This document shows, piece by piece, positions 38,854 to 50,333 of a stretch of 64,000 nt of DNA; within the stretch, counting starts at the first letter, position 1; every line of letters begins with the position of its first letter. Location of the stretch: NCBI GenBank assembly GCA_013400975.1, contig WBMZ01011823.1, positions 194,809 through 258,808 on the forward strand. Direction: 5' to 3'. The notes beneath the pieces are model-generated. The model was not told the origin of the DNA. It saw nothing but the letters and a program-made list of their open reading frames with translations, and made no database searches. Both the position numbers and the translations under genes were made by a program. This stretch comes from Atrichornis clamosus (Eukaryota > Chordata > Aves > Passeriformes > Menuridae).

Positions 38854-39229
38854 TGATCCCAGAATCACTGAGGCTGGAAAAGCCCTCCAAGATCGAGTCC
38901 AACCTGTGACCAATCTCCACCTCGTCATCCAGACCAGAGCACTGAGTGCCACGTCCAGGCACTCCTTGGACACCTCCAGGCATGGGGACTCCACCACCTC
39001 CCTGAGCAGCCCCTTCCAATGATGGACAACCCTTTCCATAAAGGAATTCCTGCTGATGTCCAACCTGAACCTCTCCTGGATCAGTCAGAGGCCATTTCCT
39101 CTCGTCCTGTCCCTTGTTCTCTGGGAGCAGAGCCCGATCCCCACCTGGCTGCCCGCTCCCATCAGGGAGCTGTAGATCCATCTGGGACCCTCCTCTGCTG
39201 TTCTCAATGTAACCAGGCTGAGCAGCACC
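38854..39229 (-). mobile_element. CR1 LINE 3' end, antisense, with ORF2 tail
   Basis: GATCCCAGAATCACTGAGGC, GACCAGAGCACTGAGTGCCA, CCAGGCACTCCTTGGACACC, CTTTCCATAAAGGAATTCCT and CTGTCCCTTGTTCTCTGGGA. CACTCAGTGCTCTGG subfamily, about 375 bases. Confidence 0.94.
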
Positions 39230-39261
39230 ATTGCTTTGCACGAGCCAGGCTTGGGGACAAA

Positions 39262-39534
39262 ACCATGGAATTCCAGAATGGTCTGGGCTGGAAGGGACCT
39301 TAAAGCCCATCTCATAACAATCCCTTTGCCATGGGCAGGGACACCTTCCACTGTCCCAAGTTGCTCCACGCCCCGTCCAACCTGGCCTGGGACACTTCCA
39401 GGGATGGGGAAGCCACAGCTTCTCTGGCCATTCTGTGGCAGGGCCTCACCACCCTCAACAGGGAGGAATTTGTTTCTCATATTTAGTCTAAACCTACTCT
39501 TCTTCAGTTTGAAGTCATTCCCCCTTGTCCCATG
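39262..39534 (-). mobile_element. CR1 LINE 3' end, antisense, adjacent to another copy
   Basis: CCATGGAATTCCAGAATGGT, GGGCTGGAAGGGACCTTAAA, CCATGGGCAGGGACACCTTC and GATGGGGAAGCCACAGCTTC, ending CATTCCCCCTTGTCCC. It belongs to the GTGTCCCAGGCC type and lies only about 30 bases from the copy at 38854-39229. Confidence 0.94.
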
Positions 39535-39996
39535 CGGAACTCTGGCAGGTGGCTTTTGACGCATGGAAGGGACCTGGGAAGGAGGGAGGCAGCAGAGCAG
39601 GTGACAGCTTTGGGACAGCACCGAGCACTATTACAGCAAAACTTTGCTAAATATATCAGCAGTGCAAAGTAGGTGGGTCAGAACATCCCTCCAAGAGAAA
39701 TCCATATTTGGAAGCATAGCCCAAGTGACAAGATATACATTCAAAGTAGGTATAAGCACAAACATAAGGACTTTAAGCAAGAACACTCAAAGGATTTGGA
39801 GGTTCCCTTCCCCCCTCACAGACATATATTCAGCCACAAGCCCAGTGAAAGCCTGCAATGGAAAATACTCTTCAGGAAATGGGCAAGAAAAATATATGGA
39901 TGCACAGAGAGGTGAACTGAACTCCAGTCTTAAAAGAAATTATTTAGGAAGCTCAGAACTAAATACAGACTGAGCAAACAGCCCATGCTCCCTCAC

Positions 39997-40120
39997 CTGT
40001 GAGTGGGCTGAGAATCAGTAACTCATTCCATGTGTGACACCAAGCCTGTGTACTTCCCCAACACACAGTGCTGTCAGAGCTCTACAAAACAAAACACTGA
40101 TTCCAATGGCAAGAATTATA
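39997..40120. repeat. Paralogous segment, copy B
   Basis: Starts CTGTGAGTGGGCTGAGAATC. It aligns with 37633-37771, including the AAAACAAAA and GATTCCAA-type stretch just before the CR1 junction, with several indels in the middle. Confidence 0.85.
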
Positions 40121-40368
40121 AAATCACATAACCACAGAATAGTTTAGGGTAGAAAGGTTCTTTAAAGCTCATCCATTTCCACTCCCTGGCCATGAGAAGG
40201 GACACCTTCCACGATCCCAGGCTGCTCCAAGCCCCATCCAACCTGGCCTTGGACACTTCCAAGGATAGGTCAGGCACAGCTTCTCTGGACAACCTGTGCC
40301 AGGGCATCACCACCCTCACAGCCAAGGATTTCTCCCTAATATCCAATCTAAACCTACTCTCACTCAGA
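40121..40368 (-). mobile_element. CR1 LINE 3' end, antisense
   Basis: AAATCACATAACCACAGAAT head, AAGGGACACCTTCCACGATC, CCAGGCTGCTCCAAGCCCCA and AACCTGTGCCAGGGCATCAC, ending at ATCTAAACCTACTCTCACTC. It follows the segment shared with 37633-37771. Confidence 0.94.
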
Positions 40369-40508
40369 AAGAATCATTCAGTAAGTCGAGGACAAAAAGT
40401 TGAAGTTGTATTATGGAGACTTTTGAAAAACTGATGAATTTCATTGGGCTGTGACAGAGTTCTGCTGAATCTTCGAACAGGAAATCCAGCTTCAGCTGTG
40501 GGTATGTA

Positions 40509-40770
40509 TTGGAAGTGTTGACAAAAGCCAAAATTGCAGAACATTTGGAAATGCATAATTTAGTAGAGGACATTCAGTACAGATTCATAAAAGGAAGGTC
40601 ATGCCTGACAAATCTGCTGAAATCCTTTTTATTATACGACCAAATCGTTAGGTTAGACAAGAGTGAAACAGTGGACATAAGTTATCAGGATCTCAGGAAA
40701 GCATTTGATTTTGTACCACTCAGGCTGATTTACAAAGTCATAAAGTATTGTGCAGGGAGAAGGAATTGAA
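40509..40770 (+). pseudogene. LINE reverse-transcriptase remnant (CR1/L2-like group)
   Basis: The forward translation contains HLEMHNLVEDIQYRFIKGRS then CLTNLL, corresponding to the LINE RT block usually reading QHGF.KGRSCLTNL. After about 30 residues comes YQDLRKAFDFVP, matching RT motif A (Y.DF.KAFD.VP), with the catalytic Asp retained in KAFD. Downstream, in-frame stops appear at once after the CAGRRN end, so this is a dead fragment of about 87 codons. It is older-looking than the CR1 3' ends around it. The 3' continuation to about 41.2 kb may be the same element but is not recognisable. Confidence 0.82.
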
Positions 40771-41877
40771 ATGGATTAAAGAACATTTTAGGGATAGGCA
40801 CAAAGGCAACAGAGTGAGCGGAAGGAATTTGAAACAGAGAGGTGTAAAGGTCGGGCTGCTGCTAAAGGCATAAAAACGGGCTCTGAGAACAGTAAAACTT
40901 CAGCTCGGCTACCTTTGGAGAGGCAAGAACACCTGAATTTGGTGGCAGAACTGCAGCAGAGTATTACCAGCAGTAGTAAATTCAGAGGAAATCAGGTGTA
41001 GAAAGGTGGCACTTGCAAAAAGACATGAGGGGTGCAGCACCAACCTGTGGGATTCACCTATACTAGAGCTGAGGTGTGAAGGGACCTTCTGGCTGGGAAT
41101 CCACATTCATTTCAAAGAGGATTCAATAATTTTATGGTCATTAATAAAATCTGCAGCTATGCATGCTGTGGTAATGATTTGGGTAATTAAATCTGAAGCT
41201 TCTGGGAATTAAGCTGATGGCCTGAAAGGGTCAAAAAGAAAACTCCTCTGGTGCTTAATCAGAGGAATAGCTTTGCAAGCTGGATAGGTGCATTAATTGT
41301 CCAATACTTACTATGATGTGACACACAAAGCTACATCCAGTGGATCTCTGGGCTGATCCAGCTCGACTCTCCACAAAAATCACCAAGATTTCATGTAGGA
41401 CACACCAACAGAAACCAGTGTGGTTTCATTAGCTCCTCTCAGAGCATTTTGCACAGACAAAAAGAACTTCCACTTATCCCGAGGTTTTCCACGGGCTGTT
41501 GGTAGTATCTTCTCCTGAAAGTTGCCAATTATTCTCACAGCTGGTAGACCGGACATGAGCTCCGTGGCTTGATGATAACGCAAGAAGTTTTTATCCTTTC
41601 TTTCCTAAGCGAGCAGCAAATCTTTACAATGTCCTCGTGAGCCAGGGTAAAATTCCCTACAGAAAACTGAGCCTCAGGTACTGCTACTTGGCTCAAGGTC
41701 AGCTGGGATAAAGATGAGAACAGAACGTGGATCTTCTGATTCCCACTCCTGTGCCCTGAATTCCAGGCCACAGTGCTGCTGCCACCACCTGTGGGGACAG
41801 CCTTTCAATCTTGAAGGCTGTCAAAACCCAGCAGCTTTTATAAGCGCTAAAAATCACTTTAAATAAACTTCAGTTTG

Positions 41878-41891
41878 AAAAAAAAAAAAAA
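41878..41891. repeat. A-rich homopolymer
   Basis: A run of about 14 following AACTTCAGTTTG. No attached retroposon was recognised. Confidence 0.85.
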
Positions 41892-42500
41892 GTTAGGGTA
41901 GAACAGGTGGACTCCTGTGACACCAGAATTCTTCAATGCACAAAGAATCTTTCATCTCACTGTTCTACACGGCACCTTTAAATATTCTTCTACATAAAGG
42001 CATGATATGCAAGAGCAAAAGAATAACTGAGAAACAGTAATCCCTAACAGATCAACTGTGCTTTATCTACACAGATTCTGCTTTCATAAAAGCACAGAGG
42101 AAAGAGGAGAAAAAAAAAAGAAAGTACATTCTTATTGTTTTCTGAAGCTTAAAATAACCACAAAGTGAGAAAAATCAAAGCTGTTCCATAGAACAACTAG
42201 GAAAAAAAAAGTCTCACTGAGCATTTGAGAAAGACAGTAAATGGCAGAAGACGGAATTAGAGATTTAGTGAGTGCCATGGTCACCACGTTCAGATCCTAA
42301 ATTTGGTCTCTGCTTAAACCAGTGTAGTTTAAATGGAAGGATCTGCTGGAATGTGTGTGCCCCATATATAATTACAGCTGTCACTGGCAGCAAAGGCTAC
42401 AGTTCTGGCTGCCATTACATTCTCTATTTTCACTTGCTAACTTCTCTGAAAACTTCTTTTTTTTCCCAAATATAATGCAACTGGATGCAGGCAGTGTCCG

Positions 42501-42636
42501 CAGGAAACCTGCTGTGAGACAGACAGAAAGAAAAGGGATGGAAGAATTAGGAACAAATCACCTGTNACAGGAAACCTGCTAACTGTGAGACAGACAGAAA
42601 GAAAAGGGATGGAAGAATTAGGAACAAATCACCTGT
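42501..42636. repeat. Near-identical 65/69-bp tandem copies separated by an N
   Basis: Copy 1 at 42501-42565 and copy 2 at 42568-42636 share CAGGAAACCTGCT and everything from GTGAGACAGACAGAAAG to CAAATCACCTGT. Copy 2 carries an extra AACT. The single N at 42566 lies exactly at the junction, which favours an unmerged assembly overlap or two haplotypes over a true tandem repeat. Confidence 0.92.
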
Positions 42637-43392
42637 ACTGAAGACAGACAGACTTGCCATCAACTTATTCTCGAAGCTGATTGGTTATGGAGGTTTTTCC
42701 ACTTCCAGAAACAAGCAGAAAATGCATTACCTACTATAGCTGGTTTTGAACCAAACATCTGTGCTTAGGTTTAACACAAGGTCCAGACTGGTGCTGGGGA
42801 GGAAAGTGGCCAAAATAATAGCTAAAACCCACTAATTTATTCCTCACATTCAGGTATTTTGTACTTTCCAAAGCACTGAGCTGTTCTGTAACTGTTCAGC
42901 GTGCTGTTGAGCTGGTTTTGCTCCCAAAACGAACCAGTGCTGCCATCAGGGTTTGTCCAAACCGTTTTTAACTCAACCTCTGTCACCTGCTGGAATGACA
43001 ATCCATAGAAAACTCTAACCCTCCAAATGTCTCCCTAACCAAAAAAGTTTCCTAGCCATGATGCAGTTCATTTCCTAAACCCACTCCGCAGCAGCATTTC
43101 CTTGGAGCAGTTTTTCTGAGCTGAGGAACTGTTAAGGTATCCACTCACTCCTCTCCAAAGGGGTCAGGTACCACCAGCTCAGAGGTTCAAAGGGATCCTC
43201 TCAGAGCAAAGCTGCCTTGGCCTTCAAAGCTGCAGCCCAGTGTTGTACAGAGATAACACAACGACCAGAAAGCATCCGAGGAATGATTCCAGCCCTGCCT
43301 TTCATCACCTCCAGACACATCTTTCTGTCTCCACACTAGACCCTGTGTTTCAAAGATTTGGGAGAATGCTTTATAATTGCCATTCAGACTCA

Positions 43393-43412
43393 GGGGGGGT
43401 GTGGGTGGGGGG
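43393..43412 (+). repeat. G-rich run with G-quadruplex potential
   Basis: G7-TGT-G3-T-G6, giving four or more GGG tracts with loops of one to three bases on the plus strand. Confidence 0.75.
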
Positions 43413-44965
43413 TTGTGTTCATGTATTTTTATGAACACATTTTATTTTAAACCCAAATAAATGATAGAGTCCATTAATCTCATCTCATTCAGTCCCACTC
43501 AACAACAAGGGAAGCAGCTGTTGGAGACAAATTCAGGTCCCTGGTAGCTTTACACGTGTGTAATTCAGATATTAATTAAACCTACAAATAACTGTCAGTT
43601 AAAAAAAGATGTAAGATCTTTTTGTGGTGTGGATGCCTCTACCCCTCGATTTCCAGCTGCTGGGGTACCACAGATGAGCTGGCAGCATCCTCCCAAAATA
43701 TCCTTCAGGAGTCGTGTTGTACCATCAAGGCTGAGTACTGCATTTTCCACCTGCAACATGGACTGCTAACAAGTAAAACTCAAAAATATCTGTGCAGTAT
43801 CTCCTGTATATCAGTGACACAACAATTGCTAATACCAGCAACGAGCTGCTGTTAACAAACTTCCCATTTTAGGGGCAATGAAAGAAAAAAACCCAAGTAT
43901 TTTTACTCCACACACGACGTCCACTTTGATCCTGGACTTTTAGTTAAGATTCCAGGCCTTCTCCAAGTGCATGGATGTTGCTCAGAAGGACAGCCAAACC
44001 ATTCAAAGGTATAAACATCAAAAATCCAGGTGGGAATGGGTGTAAAGCCTTTCCTGTGCAAGCTTTTAGACCTCTCCCAATCATCACCTTGCCATTTTCT
44101 TTGAGCTGGACAGGTACTGACTTGGAGAATTACTCTCTCCATCTGAGAACTAAAGATTTTGACTCCAGTTACTCAACAGAGGTATCCAAGTTTGGAAATT
44201 GGATGTCCACCAGAGGACTGGAGGATATATAAATCAACACATCAGTCCTAAAATGTAAAAGCTACTGTTTAATGCAATATGCCAAAAATAAAATGTGAGT
44301 TCCTCTAGACAGTCTGCAACAGGCAATTATCTAAAAAACAATTTTTCACAAAGTTCTGCACATTCCTGCTGACCAACAATTCTGCTGCCAAGCACAGGAG
44401 ATGGGAGGATGAATTTTTATCTTTTTGGTTAGTTCTAAGAATATTACCCAAAACACTGACTTTATATAAAAAGGGGTAGCTTCAACTTCATTTATTACTT
44501 AGTTCTTTATGGTTCTTTACACTCAGTTGATAATGCATTGGCACACTTACCTGTTACATAAATCTCTGTCCCCATCCACACAAGGATACAATTTGTTAAG
44601 CCAGTTTAACCCCTGCTTAAACATGACTTACCACTAAAACACAGCCAAATTCCCATGACTGAGGTTAGTCACAGAACTTAAACAGCTTCTGGAAGACATT
44701 CCAAAGTTACAGTAGCAAGACTGCTGCAAGATGCTCTAGGGAATAGGACAGTACAACAGTCACTGGGGGAGTTTGGAGAACACGAACTATGTACCTCCCT
44801 CCCTTTCCACTTTTCTAAACAAGCATCCAAACCATTTTTTTTAGGATGTAGGTGAGTGCAAGTTCACTGCATGCACTGGCTGTGAGTTCTCTCTCATCTA
44901 GTAACCAAAATGGTTGGATCTTCCCAGACTGATTTTGTATAAGAAAAAAAATTTAAATCTGATTA

Positions 44966-45127
44966 TCACAGAATCCTAGGATGGTTTGGATTGGAAGGGA
45001 CCTTAAAGCCCACCTCATCCCACCCCAGGGACCCCTTCCACTGTCCCAGGTTGCTCCAAGCCCTGTCCAACGTGGCCATGAACACTTCCAAGGATGGGGC
45101 AGCCACAGCTTCTCTGGGCACCCTCTT
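44966..45127 (-). mobile_element. CR1 LINE 3' end, antisense
   Basis: TCACAGAATCCTAGGATGGT, TTGGATTGGAAGGGACCTTA, CACTGTCCCAGGTTGCTCCA and GATGGGGCAGCCACAGCTTC, ending at TCTCTGGGCACC. It lacks part of the usual CCATGGGCAGGG block. Confidence 0.94.
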
Positions 45128-45479
45128 TTACCTTGTCCCCTCTTGCTGGCACTGGGGTGACTGGATTACACATCATGAGCTCTACAGGAGAGGTGTGATG
45201 CATGCAGTGAAATACCTGGGTCACTGGAAAGGGTTAATAATTACACAGTGCTGGTTGATCCCCTGCAGTTCTCACTAAGGATTTGCACTAACAGAACCAT
45301 TTAAGGATTTGAAAAAGAAAAGGAGAAGTGGGGTAACTCTTGACAATCTCTTTTCTTATGACCTCCCTTAGAATCCAAATGAGAAAGTGAAACATCTTAG
45401 CCATTCTCCCACTGTCCTCACACAGTTCACATTTGCTCTTATTTCAGCTCCAGCTGCTGAAGTCAAATGATCTCAAGTG

Positions 45480-45494
45480 AAAAAAAAAAAAAAA
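45480..45494. repeat. A15 homopolymer
   Basis: Uninterrupted run of 15 A after GATCTCAAGTG, in unremarkable sequence. Confidence 0.93.
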
Positions 45495-45924
45495 GCTGAG
45501 AAATGTAAAATGAATAAATACATCTTTATACCCATAAGACAGAATCAAGCCCTTCACTGTACCAAATCCTGACTTAATAACAATCTATTTGGTATATTAG
45601 ACGCTGTAAATAACTAACAGCAGTTAATTTCAGAAAGCTACTCAGCCTTAATACTTAGGAATATAAAGGTCTTAGCAAAAAACCAAACATGATTGATCTA
45701 AAACACTCTCTTAACCTGTAAAAAATTAGTTTGGAGCCACTTCTACCTGAGACTGAGACCAATCAGGCAAGAACCTGCAAATGCCCTTGTTGAGAAGGAC
45801 TCGCAGAAGATGAGCTCCAGAAAGAGGGTCAGTGAGGTCAGGATGGGGAAAACTGGTAACTCAGAGATTTGGGCAGGGGCAGAGAAAGGACACCTGATGG
45901 CCTGAGTTTTGTCAGTCATAATCT

Positions 45925-46320
45925 ATGAATCCCAGAATTCCAATTTAGATTGGAAAAGAGCTCCAAGCTCATCGAGTCCAGCCTGTGACCAATCCCCACC
46001 TCGTCATCCAGCCCAGAGCACTGAGTGCCACGTCCAGGCATTCCCTGGACACCTCCAGGGCTGGGGACTCCAAACCTCCCTGGGCAGCCCCCTCCAATGC
46101 CTGACCACCCTTTCCATGAAGAAATTGCTCCCCTGAAATTGAACCTCCCCTGGCACAGCTTGAGGCCATTTCCTCTCATCCCGTCCCCTGTTCCCTGGGA
46201 GCATAGTCTGACCCTCACCTGGCTGCCCCCTCCTGTCAGGGAGTTGTGCAGAGCCAGAAGGTCCCCCCTGAGCCTCCTTTGCTCCAGGCTGAACAACCCC
46301 AAAAGCTGAAGCCCCGGGCG
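45925..46320 (-). mobile_element. CR1 LINE 3' end, antisense, with ORF2 C-terminal codons
   Basis: ATGAATCCCAGAATTCCAAT head, GCCCAGAGCACTGAGTGCCA and CCTTTCCATGAAGAAATTGC. The minus-strand frame then reads [20 protein letters not shown], the conserved end of CR1 ORF2. About 395 bases, CACTCAGTGCTCTGG subfamily. Confidence 0.95.
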
Positions 46321-49039
46321 TGGTTTCTGCCACTTCTCCAACTGAAAGAATAGAGGCTGACTTTCTGCAAAGAGTTTTTACTGCCATCAGAGGCTGGTTA
46401 CTGGGCTCGTCTGCCCGTCAGTCTGACCCTGCAGGATCCGATGTTCTTAAATGGCCCGGGCACAATTTATGTGCAGCCGTTCCGGAGCGCGTGGATGTAT
46501 TGTAAAACATGGAACGGCAGGCAAGACTCGCTCCACATCCACAAGGAGAAAACTGACACCATAAGTCAACATCCAGTTGGCTGGGGGAGAAAGGGGGATG
46601 ACACACACATGCATATAAATGGATGAGATCACAGCCTCAGCGTCGTTCTAAAGCAATCTAGTAAGACTTGCCCTTAATATTCTTAAAACGTTTTTATTTT
46701 TGAAATATAAGACGTGAAAGTGCCCCATTTTTCACTGGCTGAAGTCAAACTTGAAATAACAAAACAGTCCTAAGTAGTTAACAGGCTACAAAACTGCCCC
46801 CGATTTCCAGGCAGCACTGCAGACTTGCAGAGTAACACTGTGTACCCATTAACTCCAAGTCCACAATTTGGCCAGAATTTGTTTTGCTGCATTACAGCCA
46901 AATCACTTTTTGTGTCTGTCTTCCTCCTACGTGGGATTGCCTGAGCAGAACAGGATGCCAATGCTGAAAGCACTGACTGTCTCAGACGTTACCATCTCTG
47001 ATTAAGAAGGCCCTTTTATTGCAGGATCACTTAGACTTTACAGATAACTGTTGCTGCATTGAGATGAAGTTACTGGCAGGAAAAGCTTACGGCAACTCAG
47101 GGAACAGCAACCAGAATATTAAGACTCCCCAAGTGAGTTTTTTCAGAAGTCCAGCACAGAAATTATTCTCCTAATATCCATTTTCTGCTGAAAATTAGTT
47201 TGACTCTTTCTTATACTCCCCGCAGCAGATGAGAAAACATCATATTCCTCATTTTCCTACAAGAAAATTCCACGCTGGGTTTGCACAACTCTTGGCACGT
47301 GGGGGGTATTATTGAAAGGTTCACTTTAAAGGTCCCTGCCCTTTCCTCCCACTGTAGCAATCCTCTCAGAACTCATCTCTCCATCCTTTCACTGCCGCAT
47401 TCTCAGCTTCTACATCAACTTCACAACATCTTGTTTCCAGTCCTGTTCCTGCCCCACATTCCCATCCCAGTTTTGTTTGCTTGTCCAACTGAACAAGGGG
47501 AAGTATGAGCTACATCTGGCCAGGAGCTGGATCTCTGTGGATTGATGAACAGGGATCAAAGACTGCAGATCCCACATCCACATCTTTGAGGGACCAGACA
47601 TAAAACAATACCAAGAGTCAAGTGTTTCACAGCAGTGGGGAAGAAATGCTAGTATTTTATCAAGGCTGGCACATATTCTGAAGGATATCCTTTCCATTCC
47701 ACTTTACATCTACCACTCCCTATATTACAAGTAAGGGAAACAGCACTAACTACTTAATTTTTCTTTACCATTTGACATTTCTGTTCTATCTCAACTTGTT
47801 TTTATTCCAAATATATAAACCACCTCAGTAAGCTGCATCAGCCACCAACTTATGATTTGCACTCAGATATGGGTGGAATTTTTTTCAGACAGAACAAAAA
47901 ATATAATCTAGGACATGGGACAGAAGCACCCAAAGGTGTAAGGTCATATGGACCATTAACTTCCTCCTTCCAGTTTTACAGATCTGGGCAGCAAGAGTAT
48001 TTTGCATTCATATAAAGGAATCCTCATCAGAAAAAAATTAAATATGTTCTAACTTATTAAGCAGAGCTTAACATCCGCAAGAACCTGGTTCGTGCATCGC
48101 TTTGTCACTTGCAGCAGCAGCCCCTGGAGTGATGGCAGGGACAGCTATTTATCACACCATCACCAAGGAACACAAACGGCAGCAAATGAATGACCTGACA
48201 ATACAAGTGAAACTGGGAGTGACAAAACGTGGGGACCTCACTTTTGCCCAGATTTACAGTGCAGCACATTCAGCAACCGAGCGCGGATGCATCGACATGG
48301 TGAGGCGTTTTAAGGTGGTACAAAAATCAAAAAGCACACTTTGAAGAATTAATTATAATTTTGGGGGGGGAAACAGGAGGTCCTGTAGCATCTTCTACCC
48401 AAACACTGACAGCTTACAGCAGACTATAAGGACTGCACTGTAAGAAGCATCACAGGTTTGAGATTGTTGAAGATGGGAATTATCAGCTTCACCTCAAACT
48501 GCTGCCTTTTTAACTCACCATAAATATTGACACAGTGCTGAGGATGCAGAACAATAAGCAAATCGTTAATTACCAAAGGATTTAAGGTGCTTTTTGAGAC
48601 AAAACTATAATCATCCCATCAGTGTTAACAAAGTATAACAGAAAATCTAAACAGACCAGAATCTCTTGTCTGTGCTTATTCAATCTTCATTGTAGCTGCT
48701 CTGAGGCTGCAGCGAGTCTTGTGGCCCAGGAGCAAAAAAATAAAAGTGTGAAAGAGTTTTGGTTTTAATCACAAGAACACGAAGCAGCGTCTGCCTGCCT
48801 TATTAGCTTGGGGAATTTAAATAGTGACCAAACCACTTGAACTCATCTGCAAGACACACTCTAGGCTCAAATTAAAAAAATCTGCTGCTGAAGTCCTTCA
48901 GAGAGGAAATAAGAAATTCAATATGTACTCCATAGCTTACTGCATTTTTCACCTCGATTACCAAACCAGGATTGCATTCATCACCAAAAAAATCCTAGGG
49001 AACTACCTGACTTCATATTAGAATTCATAAAGGAAGATG

Positions 49040-49062
49040 AAAAAAAAAAAAAAAAAAAAAAA
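49040..49062. repeat. A23 homopolymer
   Basis: The longest homopolymer in the window, 23 A followed by GAGGG. No target-site duplication or attached retroposon was recognised. Confidence 0.95.
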
Positions 49063-49580
49063 GAGGGTTTTGAATTATATTTTAATTGACTTCCTTTAAA
49101 GTTACATTAAAATGTTGATCAAGTACTCCAAAACAGAAACTTTGTACAATGTTATTTAAAATGACATGGAAAATATTTAGCAGCATTAGCTATTCCTATC
49201 TTTTGGGGAGGCAAGGAAAGAAGGGAAATAAATCCCACTCCTGAACTGATGAAAACTACAGCAGAAGCGCTGGGAAGGAGAGTCAAGTGCCAAAGCACTT
49301 TTGCCCTCTTTGGCAGATATAAGGAATAATTTGTTAATTTATAAATATAAACGTTAAACAATTTAAATGAGGATTTGTTGAATTATGTACCTGCTTCAGG
49401 ACATATTCCTAGCCCACTTCTCCTACCAGCTAAGCATTCCTGCTCCTGCCCAAAGAAAGAAATTAAGGAATTAACTTAAGAGCTATACCTGTTTGCAAAT
49501 AAACACGCTTCAAATAGTTACCAGCCAATGAAAATCAACCTGTCTTTAGGAAAGTAATGAAAGTACAATCCCAAAACAAG

Positions 49581-49650
49581 ATTAAAATCAATGATTTAAA
49601 TCAAAGCTTCCCTCTTGCTGATGTAAATCAAAGTGATTTAAATCACCAGT
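49581..49650. repeat. Paired TGATTTAAATCA palindromes, possible ancient repeat
   Basis: The exact 12-bp palindrome TGATTTAAATCA occurs at 49592-49603 and 49634-49645. Degenerate versions (ATTAAAATCAATGA, TGATGTAAATCAA) lie beside and between them. I have no firm family name for it. Confidence 0.6.
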
Positions 49651-50191
49651 TTTGATCAATTCACTCATTTGCATAACATTGATCGTTTATCCCTTAAAAT
49701 GTCATCTAGGGGCCAAAGTTAGCTGGGTATTTCTCTAAATCTCAATTCGCCCATCATAAATAAAGCTTTTGTGTTCTTATTTAAAAATTAATAAAATTCC
49801 CTATCAACTCTAACATTTCCATTCCTGATGTCTAATCATGTTCGGGCAGCCGAAGTGGTTTAAAAGATAAACAAAGGCAACTCTGCAGAAATCCCAAGTA
49901 CAACCAGAGACACATCCCACTGACAGGGCTCTGGAGACGTCCTGACCACCAACAAACACGCAAACATGCTGATGGGACAAACAAGTGTTTACAAGATCCC
50001 TCAGCCCATCAATTCCCTTTAATACAGTTGGGTAGCCAGGGGTTATTGATCTATGGTGGTAAATTTTCACAGCAGGCTGTTTTCCTGCATTGATCACGGG
50101 AGCAAGGCAGGGATTAACATAGTGCAGGAGCTCTTTCATTACAGGAAAACTGCCTTTTCTGAAGGCAACACTAAGGTTAGCCAGAACCAAC

Positions 50192-50333
50192 CAGCTGCCC
50201 CATCCCTGGAAGTGTCCAAGGCCAGGCTGGATGAGGCTTGGAGCAGCCTGGGACAGTGGAAGGTGTCAGGGAGGGAACAAGATGAGCTTTACGGTTCCTC
50301 CAATGCAAACCATTCCATTATAAGATTCTATTA
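50192..50333 (+). mobile_element. CR1 LINE 3' end, sense
   Basis: CTGCCCCATCCCTGGAAGTG, TCCAAGGCCAGGCTGGATGA, GGACAGTGGAAGGTGTCAGG and CAAACCATTCCATTATAAGA, ending ATTCTATTA. The CCTGCCCATGGC block is deleted. Confidence 0.92.

Larger units (their letters stand above)
37621..46404. other. Non-coding sequence upstream of HMBOX1 coding exons, part 3 (repeat-rich)
   Basis: The densest repeat region. It holds six antisense CR1 copies, a LINE reverse-transcriptase remnant, a paralogous segment pair, a duplicated block around an N at 42566, and a G-rich run at 43393-43412. Repeat-free stretches around 40.8-44.9 kb hold no recognisable gene. Confidence 0.65.
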
